A stretch of DNA of 64,000 nucleotides from Phocaeicola plebeius (GTDB lineage: Bacteria; Bacteroidota; Bacteroidia; Bacteroidales; Bacteroidaceae), in assembly GCF_003437535.1 (NCBI RefSeq), contig NZ_QSQT01000007.1:80311-144310 (forward strand), in the 5' to 3' direction. The position numbers and the translations under genes were made by a program. The notes under the pieces are model-generated. The model saw nothing but the letters and a program-made list of their open reading frames with translations, ran no database searches and was not told the origin of the DNA. Numbering within the stretch: position 1 is the first letter of the stretch; each line of letters opens with the position of its first letter. This document shows, piece by piece, positions 20,330 through 29,282 of the stretch.

Positions 20330-21952
20330 ATGAAAACAAAATATATTTTTGCTTCATTGCTTGTATCTTCACTGGCTGTGACTGGTTGCCAGGATATGGA
20401 TACATTGCCCGATGGAGGAATCGTGACAGACTCTCAGAAGGAGACCGTTTCTACACTGAATCCTGAACGTGGAGTGGCAAAGGTAAATGCGATTTTCTCT
20501 ACTTTCAACCAGGCTTTCCCTAACTCAAGTGCATTGGGAGCTGAACGTCATAATGATATTGGTTATCCTACTGTCATGTTGTGTCTGGACTCTAATACAG
20601 AAGACGTAATAAGTGATAACAACGGTTATAACTGGACTGGATATGACTTGACATTTGAAGACCGTGAAAATACTTCCTTGGAAGGACAGATGGTATGGAA
20701 TGACTTGTATTCTATCGTTTTTGCTGCCAACAATGTAGTAGGAAGCATTGATGAAAAAACAGAAGACGCCAATGAACAATTCTATCTGGGACAAGGACTG
20801 GCTGCACGCGCATTCTCTTATTGGGTAATGGCACAACTGTATCAGTTTAACTATAAAGGTAATGAGGACAAACCTTGTGTACCGCTGATTACAGAAAAGA
20901 ATTCGGCAGATGCTTCTGTGAATGGTTGTAAACGTTCGTCTGTAAAAGACGTGTATACACAGATTGAATCAGACTTGAACAATGCTATTGATTTGCTGAC
21001 TAATGCAGAAAAAGGAAAGGTAAAACGTGCTGACAAGCGTTATATCAGTCTGTCAGTAGCATACGGACTTCGTGCACGTATGTATCTGTCAATGCATGAA
21101 TACGCTAAAGCAGCTGATGATGCGGCAAATGCTATCAAGGCGGCAACAAGTGAAGGTATTGCTATCGCTTCTCGTACTGCGGTAGGTAAACCGACATTTT
21201 GGAGTGTAGATGAGGTGAACTGGATGTGGGGTATCATTGTCAGCGAAACAGATGACGTGGTAGATACAGGTATCTGTAACTGGCCTTCTCACATGGGATC
21301 ACTGAGCTATGGATATGCAAACTATTCAGGTGGTCGTCAGATTAGTTTGAAATTATATAAGGAGATTGATGATGCTGACATCCGTAAACAATGGTGGTTG
21401 GATGCCGCTGCAGAATCTGATGGTTTCTTAAGTGACGAACAAGCTGCTTTTGTGGCAAAACAGGGTTACAAGCCTTATACTCAGGTAAAATTCGGTCCCT
21501 ATAATGATGTGGTAGGTACTACTATCAATGCCAATGATATTGTATTGATGCGTATTGAAGAAATGTATCTGATTGCTGCAGAAGCATACGCTGAAGCTGG
21601 AAATCGGGCTGAAGGTGAAAAATATTTCAAGGAATTGCTTAACAACCGTTTGTCAAGCGGATCACAAGCTTATTTAACTGACTATGCTTCTAATCCTCAG
21701 GAAGCTGTTTATTTCCAGCGTCGTATTGAACTTTGGGGTGAAGGAGTAATTTGGTTCGATGTAATGCGTCTTAACAAGGGAGTAGACCGTCGTGGAGCTG
21801 GTTTCCCGAATGCAGAATGTGTATTTAATATTGCAAAAACAGACGATATCTTGTTGTGGCGTATACCGGAAGCTGAACTTCAGGCTAATAAGGCATTAAC
21901 TGCAGAAGATAGTCCGGCATGGACTTTACCGAAACCAGTTGCAGATGAATAA
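20330..21952 (+). CDS. SusD/RagB-family outer-membrane lipoprotein of the right cassette
   Basis: A 540-residue lipoprotein with lipobox V-T-G-C (Cys20). It shows SusD-type TPR-like segments (GLAARAFSYWVMAQLYQFNY) and a C-terminal part with YFQRRIELWGEGVIWFDVMRLN and LLWRIPEAELQANKAL. It follows the right SusC body after 24 bases and should form its ligand-binding lid. No promoter of its own is visible, so its expression is expected to depend on the shufflon state. Confidence 0.9.
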   Translation: MKTKYIFASLLVSSLAVTGCQDMDTLPDGGIVTDSQKETVSTLNPERGVAKVNAIFSTFNQAFPNSSALGAERHNDIGYPTVMLCLDSNTEDVISDNNGYNWTGYDLTFEDRENTSLEGQMVWNDLYSIVFAANNVVGSIDEKTEDANEQFYLGQGLAARAFSYWVMAQLYQFNYKGNEDKPCVPLITEKNSADASVNGCKRSSVKDVYTQIESDLNNAIDLLTNAEKGKVKRADKRYISLSVAYGLRARMYLSMHEYAKAADDAANAIKAATSEGIAIASRTAVGKPTFWSVDEVNWMWGIIVSETDDVVDTGICNWPSHMGSLSYGYANYSGGRQISLKLYKEIDDADIRKQWWLDAAAESDGFLSDEQAAFVAKQGYKPYTQVKFGPYNDVVGTTINANDIVLMRIEEMYLIAAEAYAEAGNRAEGEKYFKELLNNRLSSGSQAYLTDYASNPQEAVYFQRRIELWGEGVIWFDVMRLNKGVDRRGAGFPNAECVFNIAKTDDILLWRIPEAELQANKALTAEDSPAWTLPKPVADE

Positions 21953-21985
21953 TAAGTTAGATTAAAGTTAAAAACTAAGAGTATT

Positions 21986-23011
21986 ATGAAATTAAATAAA
22001 TTCTTTTTCGGATTATTGATGACTCCGGCCGTAATGATGGTAGGATGCAGCGATTATGAAGATACGGAAGTGGCAAGCCCGGAAGCAGATGCGGATGCAA
22101 TTGGTGCTTATTTTGAAAGCAGTGCAGTTTCTGAACAGTTGTCACCGGGGCAAACATCTTTTAAGATTGTGTTGAATAGAGCTTCTTTTTCTGAAGCTGT
22201 AAATGTACCGGTTAAGGCAACAGATCCAGATAACTTTTTCTCTTTGTCAGATAATCAGTTTGTGTTTGATGCTGAGAAACAGGTTAGTAGTCCGATAACT
22301 GTTACTTTCAATCAAAGCGTAGTAGAGCTTCAGAAGACATATTCTTTGAAGTTGCAGGTTGCAGACGGAGTGAAAGATCATTTGTATGGTGCAGGTTATA
22401 CAGATGCAACCTATTCTATGGTGATTGATTATGCCTGGAAGAGTGACTCATTGGCATCTACAATGGTGAAGGATGAATATGCTGGTACATTTGATAAAGA
22501 AGGAGCTTTAGCTGCAGTAGAAATTGCAAAAGATTTTGAGGTAGACGAAGAAAAACCATCACCTGATTATACTAAGAATTCTTTGGTGCGTATCTCTAGT
22601 TTCTTTGCTACTATTGGTAAGTCGAAGGCAGCTGGAGAAGACCACATTCAGTTTGTGGTAGATAAGGATCATAAAAATCCTCAATTCTTAACAACTGATT
22701 ACCTGGCTAATAATGAAATTTCTCTGAAAGTCAATACAACAAAATTGGCTACAGGAATGACTCAGAAATTTGCTGAAGAGAAGGAGTATCCTATCTGTAT
22801 GGACTTGGTAGGTATTAACGTGGAAGCAGCAACTGCTGAGGCTAAAACGGACAACGTGACTTATCAGGTAACATATGAACTTTATGCATTTGATGAGAAA
22901 GCTGATAAAAAATATCTGCTTTCAACAGAAGATGATACTGTACCAGTAGAAGGTAATACTCAATATAAAGCTAAATTTGAAGTGAAATTCGTAAAAGCTT
23001 CTGCTGAATAA
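21986..23011 (+). CDS. Cell-surface lipoprotein with Calx-beta-like domain, right cassette
   Basis: A 341-residue lipoprotein with lipobox M-V-G-C (Cys21). Residues about 35-150 have a beta-sandwich pattern like Calx-beta or Ig-like repeats (TSFKIVLNRASFSEAVNVPV, followed by SPITVTFNQS). Such lipoproteins after susC/susD often bind the same ligand at the surface. It lies 33 bases after the SusD gene and before a terminator, so it completes the right operon. No catalytic motif is seen and the exact family is not recognised. Confidence 0.68.
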   Translation: MKLNKFFFGLLMTPAVMMVGCSDYEDTEVASPEADADAIGAYFESSAVSEQLSPGQTSFKIVLNRASFSEAVNVPVKATDPDNFFSLSDNQFVFDAEKQVSSPITVTFNQSVVELQKTYSLKLQVADGVKDHLYGAGYTDATYSMVIDYAWKSDSLASTMVKDEYAGTFDKEGALAAVEIAKDFEVDEEKPSPDYTKNSLVRISSFFATIGKSKAAGEDHIQFVVDKDHKNPQFLTTDYLANNEISLKVNTTKLATGMTQKFAEEKEYPICMDLVGINVEAATAEAKTDNVTYQVTYELYAFDEKADKKYLLSTEDDTVPVEGNTQYKAKFEVKFVKASAE

Positions 23012-23357
23012 TCGTTATTATAGCTGAAATAATAAAAGAGGTATGTCCTGTGTGGATGTACCTCTTTTTTCGTCTTATTCACTTAAAAACTGGTCTTTTT
23101 GTTAGAATGAACTTCTTAATAATACAAAATAATTGCAATTTTATTCTATTTGTATTCACTTTTTATGCGGTTGAAGAAGTGAAAGCAAGTTCTTAAAAAC
23201 CATCTGTTTATCTATTTTGATATCGTTTTACTCCTTATAAATAAATTTTAGTGTAAAATTGCCCGCTGTTTTATAATTTCTCTTTATTTTCTTACATTCG
23301 CGCCCCGTTTGTGATAAATGTATTAGACTAACTTAACTAAATTAAAAGAGAGATTTT
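23012..23357 (+). terminator. Gene-free stretch: terminator (23034-23070) and promoter of the fixed SusC gene
   Basis: The hairpin AAAAGAGGTA/TACCTCTTTTTT lies 20 bases after the lipoprotein gene. At 23293-23300, TACATTCG is a near match to TAnnTTTG and could be the -7 box of the SusC gene starting at 23358. The rest is AT-rich with nothing else recognisable. Confidence 0.6.
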
Positions 23358-26300
23358 ATGAAACAAAGAATGACGTTGTTCATGGCCATTCTTCTGATAG
23401 GGATTGGTCTGTCAAACGCCCAAGTTTCTCAAGTGACCGGTAATGTGATGTCGGAAGAAGACGGATTGCCGGTAGTGGGCGCATCGGTGTTGGTAAAAGG
23501 TACTACTGTAGGGACAGTGACCGACATTGATGGAAACTTTACAATTTCTGGTGTGCCGGCTTCGGCAAAAACTTTAGTGGTTTCTTTTATCGGTTTGCAG
23601 AGCCAGGAAGTGGCTGTAAAACCGGTGGTGAATGTAGTGTTGAAATCGGATGCACAGGCTTTGGAAGAAGTGGTGGTTGTGGCGTATGGTACGCAGAGCG
23701 CACGTACGGTGACAGCTTCAGTAGCTTCAATCCGCAACGATGTGTTAAAGGACGTGCCTAATACAAGCTTGGACCAGATGATGCAGGGACGTGCCTCTGG
23801 TTTGAATGTAACGACTCCTTCAGGAGGAGTAGGTCAGGCTCCTGTGGTACATATTCGTGGTGTAAACTCGATTACTTCGGGTACTTCTCCTTTGTACGTA
23901 GTGGATGGAATGCCGATTCAGTCGGGTGATTTGGGCGGAGGATTGGGTAATGCCAATGCGTTGGCTGACATTAATCCGGCTGATATTCTTTCTATTGACG
24001 TGTTGAAGGATGCGGCGGCAGCAGCTTTGTATGGTTCACGTGCGGCAAACGGGGTCGTGCTGATTACTACCAAGCAGGGAAGCAGCGGAAAAGCAAAAGT
24101 AACGTATGATGCTTCTGTCGGTTTCTCCAACCGGACGAAGTTCATTGATATGATGAATGCACAGGAGTATGTAGACTTCAAGAATATGGCGGTTCGTAAT
24201 GCATACGGAACAGATGTAGCAGCTGAACTGGCTGCTATGGATAAGACATTCATCGCTAATCCTGCTTATGGTGATAAGGCATTTAACTTGATGCCGGGAG
24301 TAGACTCTAACTGGGCAGATGCTATTTTTCAGAATGGGTTTACACAAGACCAGACTGTAGCCGTAAGTGGTGGAACGGAAAAAGTGAAATATTATATGTC
24401 GGCTAATTACAATACGCAGAAAGGTATTGTAGTGGGCGATAACTATAAACGTCTGGGCGGTAAGGCTAACATTGTGGCTAACGTAACAGACTGGCTGAAG
24501 ATTGGTATGAACTCGAGCGTGAACGTAAGTTCTACATCGCAGGTGGATGCGGCACGTAACGGTTCAAACTTTGCAGTAGGTGGTTTCCCGCGTATGGCGC
24601 TGGCTAACTCTCCGAATATACCTATCTATGATGAAAATGGCAAAGGTTATTATGAACATTCGTTAGGTGTGTTGGGTTATGGACCTAATGCGGTAATGAA
24701 TACATTTTCGAATCCGGTGGCATTGGTGGAATTGGGTAATAAGACCAACGTGGATGTAAACCGTATTTTGAGCAGTTTCTTTGCAGAAGTTACTCCTGTG
24801 AAAGGTCTTACATTGAAAACCCAGTATAATATTGACGATGCACGTATCGAAAACTCTCGTTTCTGGTCACCTAATCATGGAGATGGAGTAAATAAAGGCG
24901 GGTATGCGTTCAATGCGGCAGTGCATAGCAGTATCTGGACCTGGACGAATACGGCAACGTATGATTTTACGGCTAATCGTCATCATTTCAATTTCCTGGT
25001 GGGTATGGAAGCTACTGAAAGCAGCTACAATGAATGGGATGCTTCTCGTACAGAATTGCAGGATGATAAGTTTACGAACTTCCAGGGAACTTTTGCCAAT
25101 GCCACAGCTTCGGGTAGTATTTCCAAGAGCTCTATGGTTTCGTATTTTGGACGTATCAACTATGACTTTGCATCGAAATACATGTTCTCTATCAATTTCC
25201 GTCGTGATGGCCTTTCTGCATTGAGCAAGGATAATCGCTGGGGTAACTTTGGAGGTGTTTCAGCGGCATGGCGTGTGTCGGAAGAAGCTTTCTTTGAACC
25301 GCTCAAGCATGTGATTGAAGACTTTAAGATCAAGGGTAGCTATGGTGTGGTAGGTAATACGAATATCGATGACTATGCCTCACGTTCGTATTATTCTCCT
25401 TACTATTACGGTTCTCAGGGAAGTTATCGTTTAAGTAAGATTGCCGACCCGAATTTGAAATGGGAATCTTCAGAAAAGTATGACGTAGGTTTCAGTGCAC
25501 GTGTACTTGATCGTATCGATATTGATTTTGATTATTTCTATACGAAATCTTCAGACTTGATTCTGGATGTGCCACAGGCTCCTTCGAAAGGTCTTCCAGG
25601 AAATATCCTGACAACCAATGCTGGAAAGATGACAAACTCAGGTATTGAGTTGACGATTTCTGCGGATATTTTACGTGACGGTGCATTCAAATGGAATACA
25701 AGTTTTAATATTACGACTACTCGTAATAAGGTTGTATCTCTGGCTAATGGTTTGGATAATATTATCAAAGGTGATGCCACTGGATTGGAAATTACAAATA
25801 TCACAGTACCTGGCAAGTCTATCGGTCAGTTGTATCTGACACCGACAGGTGGTGTAGATCCGGAAACCGGGTTCCGTGTGTTCTATGGAGAGAATGGAGA
25901 ACGTGTGCTGTATAATCATGCCTCGAAAGCAAAATGGATGCTTGAAGATGGTACGCCTTATGAGGGCAGCTTGAAACCGGTGATTTGCGGAAATACACTG
26001 CCGACATGGTATGGTGGATGGAGTAATAACTTCTCTTACAAGAATTTTGACTTGTCTTTGTTCTTCCAGTTCTCAGGTGGAAACTATATTTATAATGGTA
26101 CGAAGGCGACGGTAAGTGACATGCGTTACTGGAATAACTCGAAGGAGGTACTTCAGAATTACTGGACTCCGGAAAGAAAGAATGCCATTTTCCCGAAACC
26201 AGTGTATGGCGATAACTATTCTAATGGTTCGGCCATGCCTATCAGCGAGTGGGTGGAAAAAGGTGACTATTTGCGTTTGAAGAATATCTCATTGGGTTAT

Positions 26301-26513
26301 ACCTTCAATACGAAGAATTGGGCGAGTGCCATCGGTATCAGCAAGTTGCGCGTATATGCACAGGTGCAGAACTTGTTCGTAATTACGGGCTATTCGGGTA
26401 TGGATCCGGAGGTGATGTCGAATACGACCAATGCTACTCTGGCTCCGGGTACGGATAAAAATACTTTGCCACAGGCACGTACATACACATTTGGTGTAAA
26501 CTTGGCGTTTTAA
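23358..26513 (+). CDS. SusC/RagA-type TonB-dependent receptor, fixed
   Basis: A complete 1051-residue receptor with signal peptide (ending LSNAQ), regulatory-like domain (about 25-105), TonB-box-like LEEVVVVAYG, plug with SGTSPLYVVDGMPIQ, and barrel ending in TFGVNLAF. Its N-terminal 100 residues closely resemble the mobile module of the shufflon. At the nucleotide level, however, the region corresponding to the 56-bp site differs at many positions (GTGCCGGCTTCGGC in place of the palindrome), so I do not count it as a shufflon member. Its SusD partner follows after 27 bases. The substrate is unknown. Confidence 0.92.
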   Translation: MKQRMTLFMAILLIGIGLSNAQVSQVTGNVMSEEDGLPVVGASVLVKGTTVGTVTDIDGNFTISGVPASAKTLVVSFIGLQSQEVAVKPVVNVVLKSDAQALEEVVVVAYGTQSARTVTASVASIRNDVLKDVPNTSLDQMMQGRASGLNVTTPSGGVGQAPVVHIRGVNSITSGTSPLYVVDGMPIQSGDLGGGLGNANALADINPADILSIDVLKDAAAAALYGSRAANGVVLITTKQGSSGKAKVTYDASVGFSNRTKFIDMMNAQEYVDFKNMAVRNAYGTDVAAELAAMDKTFIANPAYGDKAFNLMPGVDSNWADAIFQNGFTQDQTVAVSGGTEKVKYYMSANYNTQKGIVVGDNYKRLGGKANIVANVTDWLKIGMNSSVNVSSTSQVDAARNGSNFAVGGFPRMALANSPNIPIYDENGKGYYEHSLGVLGYGPNAVMNTFSNPVALVELGNKTNVDVNRILSSFFAEVTPVKGLTLKTQYNIDDARIENSRFWSPNHGDGVNKGGYAFNAAVHSSIWTWTNTATYDFTANRHHFNFLVGMEATESSYNEWDASRTELQDDKFTNFQGTFANATASGSISKSSMVSYFGRINYDFASKYMFSINFRRDGLSALSKDNRWGNFGGVSAAWRVSEEAFFEPLKHVIEDFKIKGSYGVVGNTNIDDYASRSYYSPYYYGSQGSYRLSKIADPNLKWESSEKYDVGFSARVLDRIDIDFDYFYTKSSDLILDVPQAPSKGLPGNILTTNAGKMTNSGIELTISADILRDGAFKWNTSFNITTTRNKVVSLANGLDNIIKGDATGLEITNITVPGKSIGQLYLTPTGGVDPETGFRVFYGENGERVLYNHASKAKWMLEDGTPYEGSLKPVICGNTLPTWYGGWSNNFSYKNFDLSLFFQFSGGNYIYNGTKATVSDMRYWNNSKEVLQNYWTPERKNAIFPKPVYGDNYSNGSAMPISEWVEKGDYLRLKNISLGYTFNTKNWASAIGISKLRVYAQVQNLFVITGYSGMDPEVMSNTTNATLAPGTDKNTLPQARTYTFGVNLAF

Positions 26514-26540
26514 TTGTTGAATTTTTAAAAGCAGATTCGA

Positions 26541-27929
26541 ATGAAAAAATATATTGTATATGCTATATTGATGGCTGGAACCACGTTGAGTAGTTGCAGT
26601 AGCAGTTTCTTGGATCAGGAACCACCTTTGTACATTGAGCCGGGAGATATTTATAATGATGCAAATCGTTTGGAAGCAGCTGTATTAGGCTTGTATGGTT
26701 CGATAAAAAATGATGCGTCGGATTCCTTCATGGGAGGAAAAACCTATCTGGTGTTTGATAACCGTGGAGAAGATATTGTAAATTCTGACCCGAACTTGAT
26801 TACTTTGGCCAATACTTATAAGTTTAATGTGGGCAAAACAGATGCAGAAAATACGGTGACCTGGAGCATGGCATACGCTGCCATTAACCGTGTCAATATT
26901 TTCTTGGATGAGTTGGAAGGTGCTAAAGCTACTGCTGGAGAAAAGTATGAGCAGTATAAAGCGGAGGCAAAGTTTGTGCGTGCATTTGCTTATTACTATT
27001 TGAATAATCTGTATGCTACGCCCTACGTAATTAATCCGGATGCGAAATCTGTGCCTTTACGTTTGACTCCGGAAAAGAACGGTGAACACAATGCGTTGAA
27101 ACGTGCTACAGTGAAGGAGGTTTACGAACAGATTCTTTCGGATTTGGAAAATATCAGTGCGTTGCCGGTAAAAGCAAAAGCAGATGAACCGACTGTAACT
27201 CGTGCTACACAGGCGGCTGCCAATATGTTGAAGATGCGCGCGTATATGTCCATGAATAACTGGACAGAGGCGGTAAAAGCAGGTAAGCTGGTGACAGGCT
27301 ACGAACTGACTCCGAAGTTTGGAGATATGTTCAAGGCTCCTTATTATACGGATGAAACCATATTCTCTTTGCCAATGAAGGAAACAAACCGCCCGAATAC
27401 CCAGCAAGGATTGGCAGAATATTATTACGCTAAGAATACGATTTTGTGGGTAGACGTGGAGAACGGTATCATGGGCAAGCCGAATTACAATTCAGCTGAT
27501 GATGCCCGTGTGCAGATGAAGAACGAAAAAAATCAGTTGCTGAAGTTTACGGATGCTGCACAGAAACTGGATTGGGCACCGATTTTCCGTTATGCGGAAA
27601 CGTTGTTGAACTTGGCTGAGTGTTATGTAAATCTGGGTGGAACTGAAAATGAGAAACTTGCCAGAGAATGTCTGAAACAGGTGAGATTCCGTTCATTACC
27701 GGAGACAAGCAATCAGTTGGATATTGATCATTTGTCTGGTGAAGATTTGAAGATGGCGGTTTATAACGAACGTCGTCTGGAGTTTATCGGTGAGGCGATG
27801 CGAGGCATTGATGTGTTGCGTCGCGGAGCTAACTTTGAACGGAAAACACAGATTACTCCGCAAAGTAGCGGATATGTTTGGCCGATTCCACAAAGCGAAG
27901 AATTGATGAATCCGGATTTGAATAAATAA
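26541..27929 (+). CDS. SusD/RagB-family outer-membrane lipoprotein, partner of the fixed SusC
   Basis: A 462-residue lipoprotein, lipobox L-S-S-C (Cys19), then SSSFLDQEPPLYIEPGDIY, a typical RagB/SusD start. The C-terminal pattern MAVYNERRLEFIGEAMRGIDVLRR and YVWPIPQSEELMNPDL confirms the family. It binds ligand on the cell surface as lid of the neighbouring receptor. A hairpin terminator lies just behind it. Confidence 0.9.
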   Translation: MKKYIVYAILMAGTTLSSCSSSFLDQEPPLYIEPGDIYNDANRLEAAVLGLYGSIKNDASDSFMGGKTYLVFDNRGEDIVNSDPNLITLANTYKFNVGKTDAENTVTWSMAYAAINRVNIFLDELEGAKATAGEKYEQYKAEAKFVRAFAYYYLNNLYATPYVINPDAKSVPLRLTPEKNGEHNALKRATVKEVYEQILSDLENISALPVKAKADEPTVTRATQAAANMLKMRAYMSMNNWTEAVKAGKLVTGYELTPKFGDMFKAPYYTDETIFSLPMKETNRPNTQQGLAEYYYAKNTILWVDVENGIMGKPNYNSADDARVQMKNEKNQLLKFTDAAQKLDWAPIFRYAETLLNLAECYVNLGGTENEKLARECLKQVRFRSLPETSNQLDIDHLSGEDLKMAVYNERRLEFIGEAMRGIDVLRRGANFERKTQITPQSSGYVWPIPQSEELMNPDLNK

Positions 27930-27940
27930 GGAAGAAGTAA

Positions 27941-27976
27941 AAAGAGCGTATCTGTAATGAGATGCGCTTTTTTTAT
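27941..27976 (+). terminator. Terminator of the fixed SusC/SusD operon
   Basis: The stem AGCGTATCT with AGATGCGCT (one G-U pair) is followed by seven T, twelve bases after the SusD stop. Confidence 0.75.
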
Positions 27977-27977
27977 T

Positions 27978-27985
27978 TATATTTG
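27978..27985 (+). promoter_or_regulatory. -7 promoter box (TATATTTG) for hflX
   Basis: TATATTTG fits TAnnTTTG exactly and lies 28 bases before the hflX ATG, immediately after the terminator of the preceding operon. Confidence 0.5.
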
Positions 27986-28013
27986 CGCTCTATAGAATTT
28001 AGATTTATACTGA

Positions 28014-29270
28014 ATGAAAGAATTTGTAATATCAGAAGCACAGACAGAAAAAGCTGTGCTGGTAGGTTTGATAACTCAGACTCAGAATGAACGTAAGACC
28101 AATGAATATTTGGATGAGCTGGCTTTCCTCGCTGAGACGGCTGGGGCAGAGGTAGTAAAACGTTTTACACAGAAACTGGATACGCCGAACTCGGTGACTT
28201 ACGTGGGTAAAGGTAAGTTGCAGGAGGTGAAAGAATACCTGGAGTTGCAGAACGAGAGTGAAGAGACGGAAATCGGGATGGTGATTTTCGATGATGAACT
28301 TTCGGCCAAGCAAATCCGTAACATTGAGAATGAACTGAAAGTGAAGATTCTGGACCGTACTTCACTGATTCTTGATATTTTTGCGATGCGTGCACAGACA
28401 GCCAATGCCAAGACGCAGGTGGAACTGGCGCAGTATAAGTATATGCTTCCGCGTTTGCAGCGTTTATGGACGCACTTGGAACGTCAGGGTGGTGGTTCCG
28501 GTGCCGGAGGTGGTAAAGGCTCTGTAGGTTTGCGTGGTCCGGGTGAAACTCAGTTGGAAATGGACCGTCGTATCATCTTGAATCGTATGGCTCTGCTGAA
28601 ACAGCGTCTGGCAGAAATTGATACGCAGAAGTCTACTCAGCGCAAGAACCGTGGACGCATGATTCGTGTGGCATTGGTGGGATATACCAACGTGGGTAAA
28701 TCGACGTTGATGAACCTGCTGGCCAAGAGTGAGGTCTTTGCGGAAAACAAATTGTTTGCTACGCTCGATACCACCGTGCGTAAAGTCATTATCGAAAACT
28801 TGCCTTTCTTGCTTTCGGATACGGTAGGATTTATCCGGAAATTGCCGACTGACTTGGTCGATTCGTTTAAATCTACGCTGGATGAGGTACGTGAAGCGGA
28901 TTTGCTGGTACACGTGGTAGATATTTCACATCCGGATTTTGAGGAACAGATTCAGGTGGTAGAGAAAACAATTGCCGATTTGGGTGCAGGTGGAAAGCCG
29001 AGTATGATTGTATTTAATAAGGTAGATGCCTATACGTATGTAGAAAAGGCCGAGGATGACCTTACTCCGAAGACGAAAGAAAATATCACGCTGGAGGAAC
29101 TGATGCATACCTGGATGGCGAAACTAAATGATAATTGTATCTTTATTTCCGCACGTGAGAAGACCAACATTGATCAGTTCCGTGATTTATTATATAAAAA
29201 GGTAAAGGAACTGCATGTGCAGAAGTATCCTTACAATGATTTTCTATATCAGACATACGACGAAGAATAA
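28014..29270 (+). CDS. hflX: GTPase HflX
   Basis: A 418-residue GTPase. The N-terminal HflX domain (about 10-110) carries the family's nucleotide-binding helix region, a coiled middle part includes GGGSGAGGGKGSVGLRGPGE around residues 160-180, and the G domain starts near residue 218 with GYTNVGKST (G1), DTVGF (G3) and NKVD (G4). HflX binds the large ribosomal subunit and splits stalled 70S ribosomes under stress. It starts a likely operon with the DUF4954 gene 12 bases downstream. Confidence 0.93.
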   Translation: MKEFVISEAQTEKAVLVGLITQTQNERKTNEYLDELAFLAETAGAEVVKRFTQKLDTPNSVTYVGKGKLQEVKEYLELQNESEETEIGMVIFDDELSAKQIRNIENELKVKILDRTSLILDIFAMRAQTANAKTQVELAQYKYMLPRLQRLWTHLERQGGGSGAGGGKGSVGLRGPGETQLEMDRRIILNRMALLKQRLAEIDTQKSTQRKNRGRMIRVALVGYTNVGKSTLMNLLAKSEVFAENKLFATLDTTVRKVIIENLPFLLSDTVGFIRKLPTDLVDSFKSTLDEVREADLLVHVVDISHPDFEEQIQVVEKTIADLGAGGKPSMIVFNKVDAYTYVEKAEDDLTPKTKENITLEELMHTWMAKLNDNCIFISAREKTNIDQFRDLLYKKVKELHVQKYPYNDFLYQTYDEE

Positions 29271-29282
29271 CTACAAGAAAAT

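Noticed and set aside
23545..23620. Fourth SusC gene as further shufflon member
   Set aside because: Its protein resembles the mobile N-terminus, but the DNA lacks the GTTCCGCCGGAAC core and differs at many third positions.
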